From Desulfosporosinus sp. I2 (GTDB taxonomy: Bacteria > Bacillota > Desulfitobacteriia > Desulfitobacteriales > Desulfitobacteriaceae), in the NCBI RefSeq assembly GCF_000960765.1, contig NZ_JYNH01000007.1:1-64000 (forward strand): a stretch of DNA of 64,000 nt, written 5' to 3'. Under the pieces are notes generated by a model. The model worked only from the letters and a program-made list of their open reading frames with translations, ran no database searches and was not told the DNA's origin. Below, piece after piece: positions 53,336 to 61,451 of the stretch (position 1 is its first letter; each line of letters begins with the position of its first letter). Both the position numbers and the translations under genes were made by a program.

Positions 53336-53543
53336 CCTTTTTCCTCCCTTTCCCTTCCGCGAAAGGCACTCCTCGCCAACCGAATGGCGCACAGTGTTTC
53401 GTTTTGACTCTATTGAGCCAAGTTAATCTAATCTATGGAGTAGGCATTCAAGGCGCGACATTTGATGTATGATATCCGAGGTTGAACATCGTACATCAAA
53501 TGTCTTTAAAAATCACTGCGTCTTTAAAGGTTTCGACAAATCA

Positions 53544-54905
53544 TTAACCGCCACCGAGAATAAAGTGAATGATAAAGAGACCCGTTAGAACATACGTAAC
53601 AGCATTGTTATCCTTGAACTTACCAGTTACCAATTTTATGATCGTGTAAGACATAAATCCAAAAGCTAAACCTTGAGCAATTGAAAACGTTAATGGCATC
53701 ATAACAATCGTCATAAAAGCTGGGAAAGCTTCTGTGAAATCATCAAATTTAATTTGAGTCACTTCACTCATCATCAAGACACCCACCAAAATAAGAACAG
53801 GAGCGGTTGCTTGTCCAGGAATTAACCCAACCAGAGGGGCAAAAACCAGGGAGATCGCAAAAAGAACAGCGACTGTGACAGCCGTTAAACCGCTTTTACC
53901 ACCTTCAGCGACGCCCGAGGCACTTTCAATGTAGGAAGTGACTGTGGGAGTTCCTACAACAGCTCCGAACATGGTTCCGACGGAGTCGGCCATTAAGGCT
54001 TTTCCAGCACGAGGTAGATTTCCGCTCTTGTCTAAGAGTCCTGCTTTACGTGATACCCCAAGTAAGGTTCCAATATTATCAAACAAATCAACAAACGTAA
54101 AAGCAAAGAGAATGGAGATGAAACCATACTTTATAGCTCCCATAATATCTAGTTGAAATGCCACAGGTGCAATGGCTGAAATAGGATTAGAAGTGGAGAC
54201 AAAACTCGAAATACCGGTAGGCCAAGGGGAAACACCCATGATCATACTGAAAGCAGTAGTAACGACGATCCCAATTAATAAGCCGCCTTTAACTTTCTTA
54301 GCCATTAACCAAGCTGTAATAATCAAACCGAAGACAGTCACAAGAACACCCGCTGACTTCATATCCCCTAGCGTAACGAACGTAGCCTTATCAGCGACAA
54401 TTAGTCCACCATTTTTTAGTCCAATGAAGGCAATGAATAAACCAATACCAACTCCAATAGAAAGCCTCAGAACCTGTGGAACGCCCTCGATAATCCACTC
54501 CCGTACTTTGGTGACAGTCATAAGGAAGAATACGACCCCGGAAATAAAGACTGCACCGAGCGCTGTTTGCCAGCTCAAGCCCATCCCAAGAACAACAGCG
54601 TAGGTAAAGAACGCATTCAGTCCCATACCAGGTGCCAAAGCAATTGGATAGTTAGCATATAGGCCCATAATTAGTGTACCGACCGCTGCAGCAATTGCGG
54701 TTGCCGCAAATGTGGCATTTACGGGCATCCCAGCATCTTTCAAAATATTCGGGTTGACAAACAGAATATAGGCCATCGTAACAAAGGTCGTAATACCCGC
54801 TAAAACTTCTGTACGTACATTCGTACCTAATTCATTGAGATGAAAAAAACGTTCCAAAAAGCCTTCTGGCTGGTTGGGATTCTTCTTATTTGTAACGGTT
54901 GACAT
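53544..54905 (-). CDS. NCS2-family purine permease (AzgA/PbuG type)
   Basis: A 453-residue transporter for hypoxanthine, guanine or adenine. ATG 54905 after GGGAGGG gives MSTVTNKKNP; the longer upstream frame is not supported. Family blocks are TEVLAGITTFVTMAYILFVN, GLYANYPIALAPGMGLNAFF and DLFDNIGTLLGVSRKAGLLD, plus GTPTVTSYIESASGVAEGGK. It likely brings purines to the deaminases and xanthine dehydrogenases around it. Confidence 0.94.
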   Translation of the reverse strand: MSTVTNKKNPNQPEGFLERFFHLNELGTNVRTEVLAGITTFVTMAYILFVNPNILKDAGMPVNATFAATAIAAAVGTLIMGLYANYPIALAPGMGLNAFFTYAVVLGMGLSWQTALGAVFISGVVFFLMTVTKVREWIIEGVPQVLRLSIGVGIGLFIAFIGLKNGGLIVADKATFVTLGDMKSAGVLVTVFGLIITAWLMAKKVKGGLLIGIVVTTAFSMIMGVSPWPTGISSFVSTSNPISAIAPVAFQLDIMGAIKYGFISILFAFTFVDLFDNIGTLLGVSRKAGLLDKSGNLPRAGKALMADSVGTMFGAVVGTPTVTSYIESASGVAEGGKSGLTAVTVAVLFAISLVFAPLVGLIPGQATAPVLILVGVLMMSEVTQIKFDDFTEAFPAFMTIVMMPLTFSIAQGLAFGFMSYTIIKLVTGKFKDNNAVTYVLTGLFIIHFILGGG

Positions 54906-55122
54906 GAACAGCCCTCCCATTAAAATAATTTTCTCATGTTTCTTCATAGCTGTAGTTTAATCAAAGTAACAAAAATTATGATAGCTTTAACAATAGTTAA
55001 CTCACTAAAAGCTACAGTGCCTTTAACTACTTGTTTTAACTACTTGCCTTAACTTTTTGTTTTACCTACCTGCCTTGATTCTCCTCGAATTTCTGGTTTG
55101 CTCCTCTAGTCAATATTTCTCT

Positions 55123-56136
55123 TTATTCTCCCTTTAAATTCGCCTCCTCCTTTTTATCTGCAAGTGCTTGCAGGATCCTTTCTGGCGTCGCTGGTAGCGA
55201 TGTTATTCTCACTCCCACAGCGTCATCAATAGCATTGATGACCGCCGCAACCGTCGGAAGCATGGCAGGTTCTCCAAGTCCCTTGGCACCGAAAGGACCT
55301 GTGGCTTCTGCCTCTTCCACAAAAAAGGCTTCTATATTAGGCACATCTAAGGCCGTGGGAATCAAATAACTAGATAACGCCGGATTCTTGATTTTCCCCT
55401 CGTGTAACTCTAGCTCCTCAAGCAGTGCATAACCAATCCCTTGTGCTACCCCGCCAGCAATTTGCCCTTCTACTTGCGTAGGATTGAGGGCTTTTCCCAC
55501 ATCATGAACCGCAACGACCTTGAGGACGTGAACCAGCCCTGTTTCAGTATCCACTTCCACCTCAGCAACCTGACACCCAAACGCATAAGGCCAATATGGT
55601 GCTCCCTGCCCGGTTTCTGGATCCACTGGAGTTGAACGAGCTGTCGAACTTTCGGCACTAATAAAGCGCTCACCCTGCAAACGAGCCTGAAAGACCATAT
55701 CCGCCAAAGGCATTCGACGGGATGGATCTCCTTTGACTCCTATATATCCCCCACTAAGTTCGATTCCTTCAGCAGTTGGGCACGAAAACTTGTGGGCTGC
55801 ATAATCCAATAGAGAAACTTTCGCTTGGCGAACTGCTCTCAAAACAGCATTTCCAGTATTGTAGGTTTGCCGAGTTGCAGCGGTTGTCCCTGAATCCGGT
55901 GTAGCATCCGTATCGGCAGAATAGACACAGATATCCTGAGCTTGAAGCCCAAGTTCTTCAGCAGCAATTTGGGCATAAATCGAATTACTTCCCTGACCCA
56001 CATCGACCGCCCCTGTCAGAACTGTGGCTGAGCCGTCATCATGAATTTCCACAAAGGCACTTGAGACATCCGGGAAGCCATTCCCGTAACCGGTTCCATA
56101 CCACGCACAACCCAGACCGATTCCCCGCTTTTTCAT
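55123..56136 (-). CDS. xdhA: Xanthine dehydrogenase molybdenum subunit, C-terminal part
   Basis: A 337-residue frame carrying the second molybdopterin-binding domain: DVGQGSNSIYAQIAAEELGL, SGTTAATRQTYNTGNAV and the active-site Glu region GAKGLGEPAMLPTVAAVINA. ATG 56136 overlaps the stop of the preceding frame (ATGA). The large subunit is normally one protein of about 760 residues; adding one G to the G5 run near 56157 would merge the two frames as KGGWHSMKKRGIGLGC. So this is either a coupled split subunit or the second half of a frameshifted gene. Confidence 0.88.
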   Translation of the reverse strand: MKKRGIGLGCAWYGTGYGNGFPDVSSAFVEIHDDGSATVLTGAVDVGQGSNSIYAQIAAEELGLQAQDICVYSADTDATPDSGTTAATRQTYNTGNAVLRAVRQAKVSLLDYAAHKFSCPTAEGIELSGGYIGVKGDPSRRMPLADMVFQARLQGERFISAESSTARSTPVDPETGQGAPYWPYAFGCQVAEVEVDTETGLVHVLKVVAVHDVGKALNPTQVEGQIAGGVAQGIGYALLEELELHEGKIKNPALSSYLIPTALDVPNIEAFFVEEAEATGPFGAKGLGEPAMLPTVAAVINAIDDAVGVRITSLPATPERILQALADKKEEANLKGE

Positions 56137-57398
56137 AGAATGCCATCCCCCTTCTGGAGATACGGTGCGATTTTTGCAAGACACTGATCAAGTGGGATGC
56201 TACCCGTTAAAACTTGCCCGGTAGCCGTCGTACTTCCCACCTTAAAATGATTGAGTAAGCGAATCTCGAGTGCAGAAATCCCCAGCGCCTTGGCTAAGAG
56301 ATCCATTTGACTCTCATAAGCTAGGACTGTTTGAGCCGCTCCAAACCCCCGCATTGCCCCTGCATATGGATTGTTGGTAAACACGGCAAAGCTATCAATC
56401 GATACATTCGGGATCACATAGGGTCCGGTAGCATGCACTGCCGATTTACGCAAAACATTAATACTCCAAGACGCATAAGCTCCAGCATCTCCAACAATTT
56501 TAGCTTCCATGGCCACAAGTTTGCCATCCTTGGTTGCCCCAGTCTTATAATACATCCGCATCGGGTGACGTTTAGAATGAGAATAAAACGACTCTTCCCG
56601 GGTATTCTCCATTTTTACGGGTCGAAGCGTTGTCAAAGCTAATAAAGCCGCAATAATCTGGAGTGAAATGTCCTCACGTCCTCCGAAAGCCCCTCCAACT
56701 GCCAAGGTTTTGACTTGAACTTGGCTAAAACGGAGACCCAAGGCATGGGCGATTTCGCCTCGATCATAGTGGGCGTATTGGGTCGCTGTCTGTACCACCA
56801 TATGCCCACGTTCATCCACATAAGCGAGCACTGCCTCGGGTTGTAAGAAAGCATGGTCGACATGTTGCGTATTATACTCATTTTCTATCACCACATCTGC
56901 CAAAGCCCAACCATCCTCCATCGTTCCGCGACGGATTGGCATATGGTAGAGGACATTTGTCGGCTTGAGCTCGGGATGAAGTGGAAGCGCCTCCGGCAAC
57001 ATGGCTTGCTCTGCGTCGAACACTGCTGGCAGCACTTCGTAATCTATTTCAACGAGCTTAGCGGCTGCTCTGGCAATTTCCATGGTCTCAGCGCCTACCA
57101 CGGCTACTGGATCTCCGACCATGCGTACATAGTCTGCCAAGACCGGTTGATCCCGGAAAAGCACGCCATGAGAATTATGTGGAACATCCTTGGCCGTCAA
57201 GACCGTGACCACTCCCGCTAACTCCAGCGCCTTTTCGGTCACAATGTTTCGGACCCGAGCATGAGGGTAAGGGCTACGCACAACCACCCCATAGAGTTGA
57301 TCCGGCAAATTCACATCTGCAGGGAATTTGCTCTGTCCGAATACTTTTCCCCAGGCATCTTCTCGGATAACACGAGAACCTACTACATTCGTGTTCAT
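56133..57398 (-). CDS. xdhA: Xanthine dehydrogenase molybdenum subunit, N-terminal part
   Basis: A 421-residue frame with the first domains of the large subunit: KFPADVNLPDQLYGVVVRSP, DHAFLQPEAVLAYVDERG, AVGGAFGGREDISLQIIAAL and NNPYAGAMRGFGAAQ (conserved Gln/Arg of the Mo site). Ends exactly where the C-terminal frame begins. Start at ATG 57398, overlapping the iron-sulfur subunit stop by one base. Expected partners, FeS and FAD subunits, follow the order of the operon. Confidence 0.9.
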   Translation of the reverse strand: MNTNVVGSRVIREDAWGKVFGQSKFPADVNLPDQLYGVVVRSPYPHARVRNIVTEKALELAGVVTVLTAKDVPHNSHGVLFRDQPVLADYVRMVGDPVAVVGAETMEIARAAAKLVEIDYEVLPAVFDAEQAMLPEALPLHPELKPTNVLYHMPIRRGTMEDGWALADVVIENEYNTQHVDHAFLQPEAVLAYVDERGHMVVQTATQYAHYDRGEIAHALGLRFSQVQVKTLAVGGAFGGREDISLQIIAALLALTTLRPVKMENTREESFYSHSKRHPMRMYYKTGATKDGKLVAMEAKIVGDAGAYASWSINVLRKSAVHATGPYVIPNVSIDSFAVFTNNPYAGAMRGFGAAQTVLAYESQMDLLAKALGISALEIRLLNHFKVGSTTATGQVLTGSIPLDQCLAKIAPYLQKGDGIL

Positions 57399-57862
57399 TA
57401 GTTTCCCTCCTGAGAGGCCAATTTGACCGCACGCAGGATTTTATCATACCCTGTACAACGACAAAGGTTGCCCGACATAGCCACGGATATTTCATCATCG
57501 CTGGGTTTTGATTTCTTATCAAGGAGATTCTTGGCGGAGAGCACCATACCAGGCGTGCAAAAACCACATTGTACCGCTCCCACTTCAACAAACGCTTTTT
57601 GCACTGGATGAGGCTTGCGCCGATTCCCCACACCTTCGATCGTGGTTATTTCGGATCCATTCGCTTGAGCAGCGAGAACAAGGCAAGAATTGACGGTTTT
57701 CCCGTCAACAATCACGGTACAGGCACCACACTCTCCTTCACCGCATCCTTCCTTTGTTCCCATCAGACCTAAGCGGGTACGCAAAACATCTAATAAACGT
57801 TCACTTGGCTCGATGTTCAAAGTGTAAGGCTTATTATTGACCATTAGTTTAATATCCATCAT
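57398..57862 (-). CDS. Xanthine dehydrogenase iron-sulfur subunit
   Basis: A 154-residue [2Fe-2S] subunit. First cluster motif CGEGECGACTVIVDGK and second cluster motifs CGFCTPGM and CRCTGY are intact. It passes electrons between the Mo and FAD subunits. ATG overlaps the FAD gene by four bases. Confidence 0.95.
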   Translation of the reverse strand: MMDIKLMVNNKPYTLNIEPSERLLDVLRTRLGLMGTKEGCGEGECGACTVIVDGKTVNSCLVLAAQANGSEITTIEGVGNRRKPHPVQKAFVEVGAVQCGFCTPGMVLSAKNLLDKKSKPSDDEISVAMSGNLCRCTGYDKILRAVKLASQEGN

Positions 57863-58701
57863 GCGTTTGATCCCCCTTCGGTGATGAATGAGTCAAGAGC
57901 CTCTCTAAAAACCCCAGATACTGCTACACGTTTGTACGGTGCTGATGCTCGGGTTCCCAAAGCTTCCCGAACGATTCGTTGAACCTGTTCGACTCCTTTT
58001 TCAATCCAAGCTTCATTAATTTCTTGACCGCTCAAATCTTGATTGAGGGCTTCACTAAGGAATGCGCGCCTGCCCACAGCCCCTAAGGCGACTCGAACTT
58101 GGGTCACTAGATTACCATCTACTTCAATAGCCACTGCAACACTAAGCCGCGCAATAGCTAAAGCCCTTCGCCGACCTAGTTTAGCAAACCCACTTTGAAA
58201 ACCTTTTAAAGGAATTCTAAATCCCTGGATGAGAGTATCTTGGGCAAGAAGAGGCGTACGACTCAATAAGCTTTCTAAGGCGATAACCTCATCACCGTTC
58301 CCTGAAACCAAATGAACCTCTGCTCCTAAGGCAAGCAACGGAGGGAGTCCGTCAGCAGCAGGGGAACAGTTACCTAGGTTTCCACCGATAGTCGCTTGAT
58401 TCCGAATTTGTGGAGATCCCATCGTATGGCAAGCAAGCCAAAGAGCATGGGCTTGCTTATAAATAAGCTCGTTGTTTCCCATTTCAGCAAACGTTGCCAT
58501 ACTGCCAATCTCTAAATACCCTTCTGTTTCACGTATCATTTTTAGCTGAGGAATTTTACCGAGATCAATGAGGGCGATCGGCTTAATTTTGCCCGTTTGC
58601 ATAAACAGTACAAGATCAGTTCCCCCTGCCAAAAAAGCTGCCTCGGATGTCTGGGCAATTTCTACAGCCTCTCTCACGCTCTGTGGTTGAAAATACTTCA
58701 T
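57859..58701 (-). CDS. Xanthine dehydrogenase FAD-binding subunit
   Basis: A 280-residue FAD subunit, first gene of the operon. Binding motifs FLAGGTDLVLFMQTGK and ATIGGNLGNCSPAADGLPPL are present, and the C-terminal CO-dehydrogenase flavoprotein domain follows. ATG after AAGGAGGGGG. It is preceded by a purine riboswitch, so purine levels likely control the whole operon. Confidence 0.94.
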   Translation of the reverse strand: MKYFQPQSVREAVEIAQTSEAAFLAGGTDLVLFMQTGKIKPIALIDLGKIPQLKMIRETEGYLEIGSMATFAEMGNNELIYKQAHALWLACHTMGSPQIRNQATIGGNLGNCSPAADGLPPLLALGAEVHLVSGNGDEVIALESLLSRTPLLAQDTLIQGFRIPLKGFQSGFAKLGRRRALAIARLSVAVAIEVDGNLVTQVRVALGAVGRRAFLSEALNQDLSGQEINEAWIEKGVEQVQRIVREALGTRASAPYKRVAVSGVFREALDSFITEGGSNA

Positions 58702-58774
58702 TTTCCCACCCCCTCCTTATAATTAAACACAACAAAAAAACGGCCGAATAAAAACTCTATTAACCATCTGCTGG

Positions 58775-58839
58775 CTCATAGAGAAGCAATTACGGTCGCT
58801 TCGTAGAAACCCCTGATCCGATTATCAAGGATATATGAG
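58775..58839 (-). promoter_or_regulatory. Purine riboswitch aptamer (guanine class, variant)
   Basis: On the minus strand: P1 CTCATA/TATGAG, a P2 arm CCTTGA…TCAGGG with loop TAATCGG, joining GTTTCTACG, P3 GAAGC/GCTTC with loop GACCGTAATT, and the 3' joining TCTATGAG. The core TTTCTAC and CCGTAA are hallmarks, and the loop GG and CC are placed to kiss. Position 74 is C (guanine/hypoxanthine type) but the usual A before it is T. It lies 74 bases before the FAD gene. The expression platform contains GGCCGTTTTTTT. Confidence 0.85.
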
Positions 58840-58968
58840 TTATAAATCATTATACAATTCACATTACAATATACAATTCGCGATGAAATTGAATTCTCCT
58901 TCCCAAATAAAAAAATAATTATAAAAAATTATCAATATTCAAGCCTTGGTCCATTAGACTAAGCGTTA

Positions 58969-59817
58969 TCAGTTTTCTTTTAGACAAAGAGGTTTGAGTA
59001 AATGGCTTGACAGAATACTTAGCAAAACGGCACTCCCTATCGCCCGGGCTTTCTCGGAAATCGTCCAACAGTATTCCTTATGCCCTCGAGGATCTATGTC
59101 TGCAATCTTGACCAATGCTTCAACCGGAGTATCCATTCGCAATAATCCTCGCAGGACTCCATTTATAGCAGAGAAAACCTCCACCTTACCCATTTCGTCC
59201 TCAATCTCTCCCAAGCAATCCCCAGCCAGGACCTGTTCCCCAATAATTCGTTTTGCTTTGAACACTCCAGCTTTAGGCGAATAGACAACCCGCTCTTTGG
59301 AAACTCCTTCGATGACTCCTGGTATTCCTGTATTTGCTTGCGCCATACCAGAATAAATCAACTGGCCTAAATAATGGCCACGATTTGTCTCGACAACCAC
59401 ATCGACATCGATTTCTGCCGTAAACCCTGGCCCTAACCCAATTGTCATTGGAGCCATATCTCGCTTTGTCCCTAAGTTACGTTTGGCCAGAATTGCATCA
59501 ACCAATACAGCAGGTTTAAGCTCTGATAACCCTTTTAAATCAGGGTCAACTAAAACAGGAACTTCCCCACCCCGCCAAACATCTTCACATTGATTCGGCT
59601 CCTCCACACGGCAAGCTGCAATTCCATCTACTTCGCATCGCCCTTCTGCCACCGCAGTTCCAAAACAGACTGGCCAGCGAACCATGAGTGGCTTTGCCAC
59701 TTCAGTCATTACAACCCTAAACCCAGCTTTGGCCAAGGTCCAGGCAACTCCAGAGGCTTGTTCTCCAGCCCCACGTACTAATACGACCGGTCCATTCATC
59801 GCAAGATTGTTTTTCAT
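58969..59817 (-). CDS. yqeB: Selenium-dependent molybdenum hydroxylase maturation protein YqeB
   Basis: A 282-residue protein of the EF2563/YqeB family, which co-occurs with selenium-dependent molybdenum hydroxylases. Signatures are VLVRGAGEQASGVAWTLAKA, RWPVCFGTAVAEGRCEVDGI, IGLGPGFTAEIDVDVVVETN and GHYLGQLIYSG. Thought to help insert the labile selenium or handle its cofactor; mechanism unproven. Confidence 0.93.
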   Translation of the reverse strand: MKNNLAMNGPVVLVRGAGEQASGVAWTLAKAGFRVVMTEVAKPLMVRWPVCFGTAVAEGRCEVDGIAACRVEEPNQCEDVWRGGEVPVLVDPDLKGLSELKPAVLVDAILAKRNLGTKRDMAPMTIGLGPGFTAEIDVDVVVETNRGHYLGQLIYSGMAQANTGIPGVIEGVSKERVVYSPKAGVFKAKRIIGEQVLAGDCLGEIEDEMGKVEVFSAINGVLRGLLRMDTPVEALVKIADIDPRGHKEYCWTISEKARAIGSAVLLSILSSHLLKPLCLKEN

Positions 59818-59835
59818 CCGCTCTGTTCTCCTCTC

Positions 59836-60447
59836 CTAAACAATCAGGTTTAGTAACGCTTGATATTCTTCAGGTGTGTCAACATCTTGAAATAGGTGCT
59901 CCTCTACTGGAAACTTGCTCCAACGTTCAGGATAGCGATATAAAACTTCCCGCCCTCCTTGTTCCCCTCTAAGAGCCAAAAGTTCGGGTAAATACCGGCG
60001 GTGGAAAAACACGGGAGATCCAGATTTATCTCCTGCCATTGGTACAAGGAAGTCTGGATGAGTTCGGAAGACTTCTTGAAGGCAGGCAGACAGACTTGGA
60101 ACTGATACCCCTAATTGGTCACCAGGTAAAAATCCGATCCATTGCACCTCTGTTTTTAAATCTTGTAATCCCATCTTGATTGTCTCGGCAAGTGGTTGTG
60201 GTCCGGGGGCTTGATACCATACTCCATTTAGCGTTTTAAATCTCGCAATGTCCTTTGTCGAAAGGTAGGTCTCTATCGGCTGTCTTGCAACGACAAAAAC
60301 CTCAGCATGAGCCTGCTGAAGTTCAATTCCTCCTAATACAGTTTGCAGAACATAAGCAAGCACAGTGGATTCTTTCCAGGGTAGTGCTAACTTATCTTTC
60401 CCCATCCGGGTAGCTAGACCCGCAGCCATTACCACAAATCGCACCAC
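59836..60447 (-). CDS. mocA: Molybdenum cofactor cytidylyltransferase (MocA-like)
   Basis: A 203-residue nucleotidyltransferase with the MobA/MocA N-terminal loop MAAGLATRMGKDKLALPWKE and a conserved GDQLGVS block. It attaches a nucleotide to the molybdopterin used by xanthine dehydrogenases. Ends of mocA and yqeC overlap by 19 bases. Confidence 0.9.
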   Translation of the reverse strand: MVRFVVMAAGLATRMGKDKLALPWKESTVLAYVLQTVLGGIELQQAHAEVFVVARQPIETYLSTKDIARFKTLNGVWYQAPGPQPLAETIKMGLQDLKTEVQWIGFLPGDQLGVSVPSLSACLQEVFRTHPDFLVPMAGDKSGSPVFFHRRYLPELLALRGEQGGREVLYRYPERWSKFPVEEHLFQDVDTPEEYQALLNLIV

Positions 60448-61328
60448 TGAATCACACCCTCCTTAGCATCCCCTACGGCGAGCCGTAAGTGGGTTGGTCT
60501 ATTGAGGTTATTAGCCCCCGCTTGAATTTCCGCCCATTTCTGTGAAAGTTCTTTTAGAATATTTATATCCTTAGAAGATTGATTAATCATGGGATTTACT
60601 GTCTTTATGATTTCTCCTGGCCCATTCAAGAGAATAACCCAAGCAAAATCCCGATATAGAGTTGAAAAAACAGGAGAGCCTAAGAAATAGTGCCATGAGC
60701 TTTCAGCATTCCAAACGCGTCCGAGAAGGTCAGAACACCTTTGAGGCCGGTGAACTTGATTGGGCTGCAGGACGTTTCCCCATAACCCTCGATCCAACAC
60801 TAACACTGCACAATTTGATTGCAAAGGAATTTGAGGCTCATGGGACTCCCAGCACTTTAACTGAAGACCCCGAGCCCCATCTCCTTCAATAACCCAATGC
60901 AAGGTATGCAAGTTAGGGACGGTTCCTGAACTTGCATACCTTGATTTCTTAGTTTGTTCCGACTCTTGATTGTCTTGGCACTTAAACGAAAGAAGATCAT
61001 CAGAGATGGCAGTATCGACCGCGTTAACGGTGGGACCAATCCACTTCCCGCTTTTATCTTCCACTTTAGCGTACCAAAAACAAGCCTTATCTTGCGATTT
61101 GGGCACATCATCACTTATCCAAGCGGTCATGTGTTCCTCCGGGAAAACTTTCGTCGTTGTCGTAGCAATGACCTGCTTTCCGAAAGACTCCAGTTCTTGA
61201 GTGATCGAGTGCAGACACGTTGTTTTTCCGCCAGCACCAATAAACGTAACCACCTGTACACGCCGAGTCATATCCCACAAGCCACCAGATCCCCAACCGT
61301 TTTGCAGCCCTGTGTCTGAACTAGCCAC
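60429..61328 (-). CDS. yqeC: Selenium-dependent hydroxylase accessory protein YqeC
   Basis: A 299-residue protein of the YqeC family, partner of YqeB. The P-loop FIGAGGKTTCLHSITQELES and IATTTTKVFPEEHM are typical, followed by WVIEGDGARGLQLKC. Between these, a 42-base REP-like palindrome (60901-60942) is present in frame and adds 14 codons (within YASSGTVPNLHT). The protein is otherwise full length, so it may remain functional. Confidence 0.9.
   Translation of the reverse strand: MASSDTGLQNGWGSGGLWDMTRRVQVVTFIGAGGKTTCLHSITQELESFGKQVIATTTTKVFPEEHMTAWISDDVPKSQDKACFWYAKVEDKSGKWIGPTVNAVDTAISDDLLSFKCQDNQESEQTKKSRYASSGTVPNLHTLHWVIEGDGARGLQLKCWESHEPQIPLQSNCAVLVLDRGLWGNVLQPNQVHRPQRCSDLLGRVWNAESSWHYFLGSPVFSTLYRDFAWVILLNGPGEIIKTVNPMINQSSKDINILKELSQKWAEIQAGANNLNRPTHLRLAVGDAKEGVIQWCDLW
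60901..60942. repeat. REP-like palindrome inside yqeC, copy 2
   Basis: AAGGTATGCAAGTT and AACTTGCATACCTT are perfect 14-base arms around AGGGACGGTTCCTG. The loop matches the repeat at 51894 (AGGGACGGTTCTTG). Exactly 42 bases, so the frame of yqeC is preserved. Confidence 0.75.
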
Positions 61329-61365
61329 ATTCTTTCTCCTAATGGCGTTTTATTAGTTTTGTTTA

Positions 61366-61394
61366 GTTTACATTAATTTGAAATAAAGTTCAAT
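61366..61394 (-). promoter_or_regulatory. Candidate promoter for yqeC-mocA-yqeB
   Basis: On the minus strand TTGAAC, 17 bases, TAAACT, about 38 bases upstream of the yqeC start. Further upstream, GACTTGTCAA occurs twice with a 15-base period (61425 and 61440, read on the plus strand). Confidence 0.5.
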
Positions 61395-61451
61395 GGTTCC
61401 ACAAGTCTTCACATACCTCTTAAGACTTGTCAATAATTGACTTGTCAACCG

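Noticed and set aside
54172-54603. Plus-strand 143-codon open frame inside the NCS2 permease gene
   Set aside because: It is antisense to a clearly conserved transporter, without ribosome site or recognisable sequence.
54906-55122. Second purine riboswitch before the NCS2 permease
   Set aside because: The interval has short direct repeats (TTTAACTACTTG) but none of the TTTCTAC or CCGTAA core elements.
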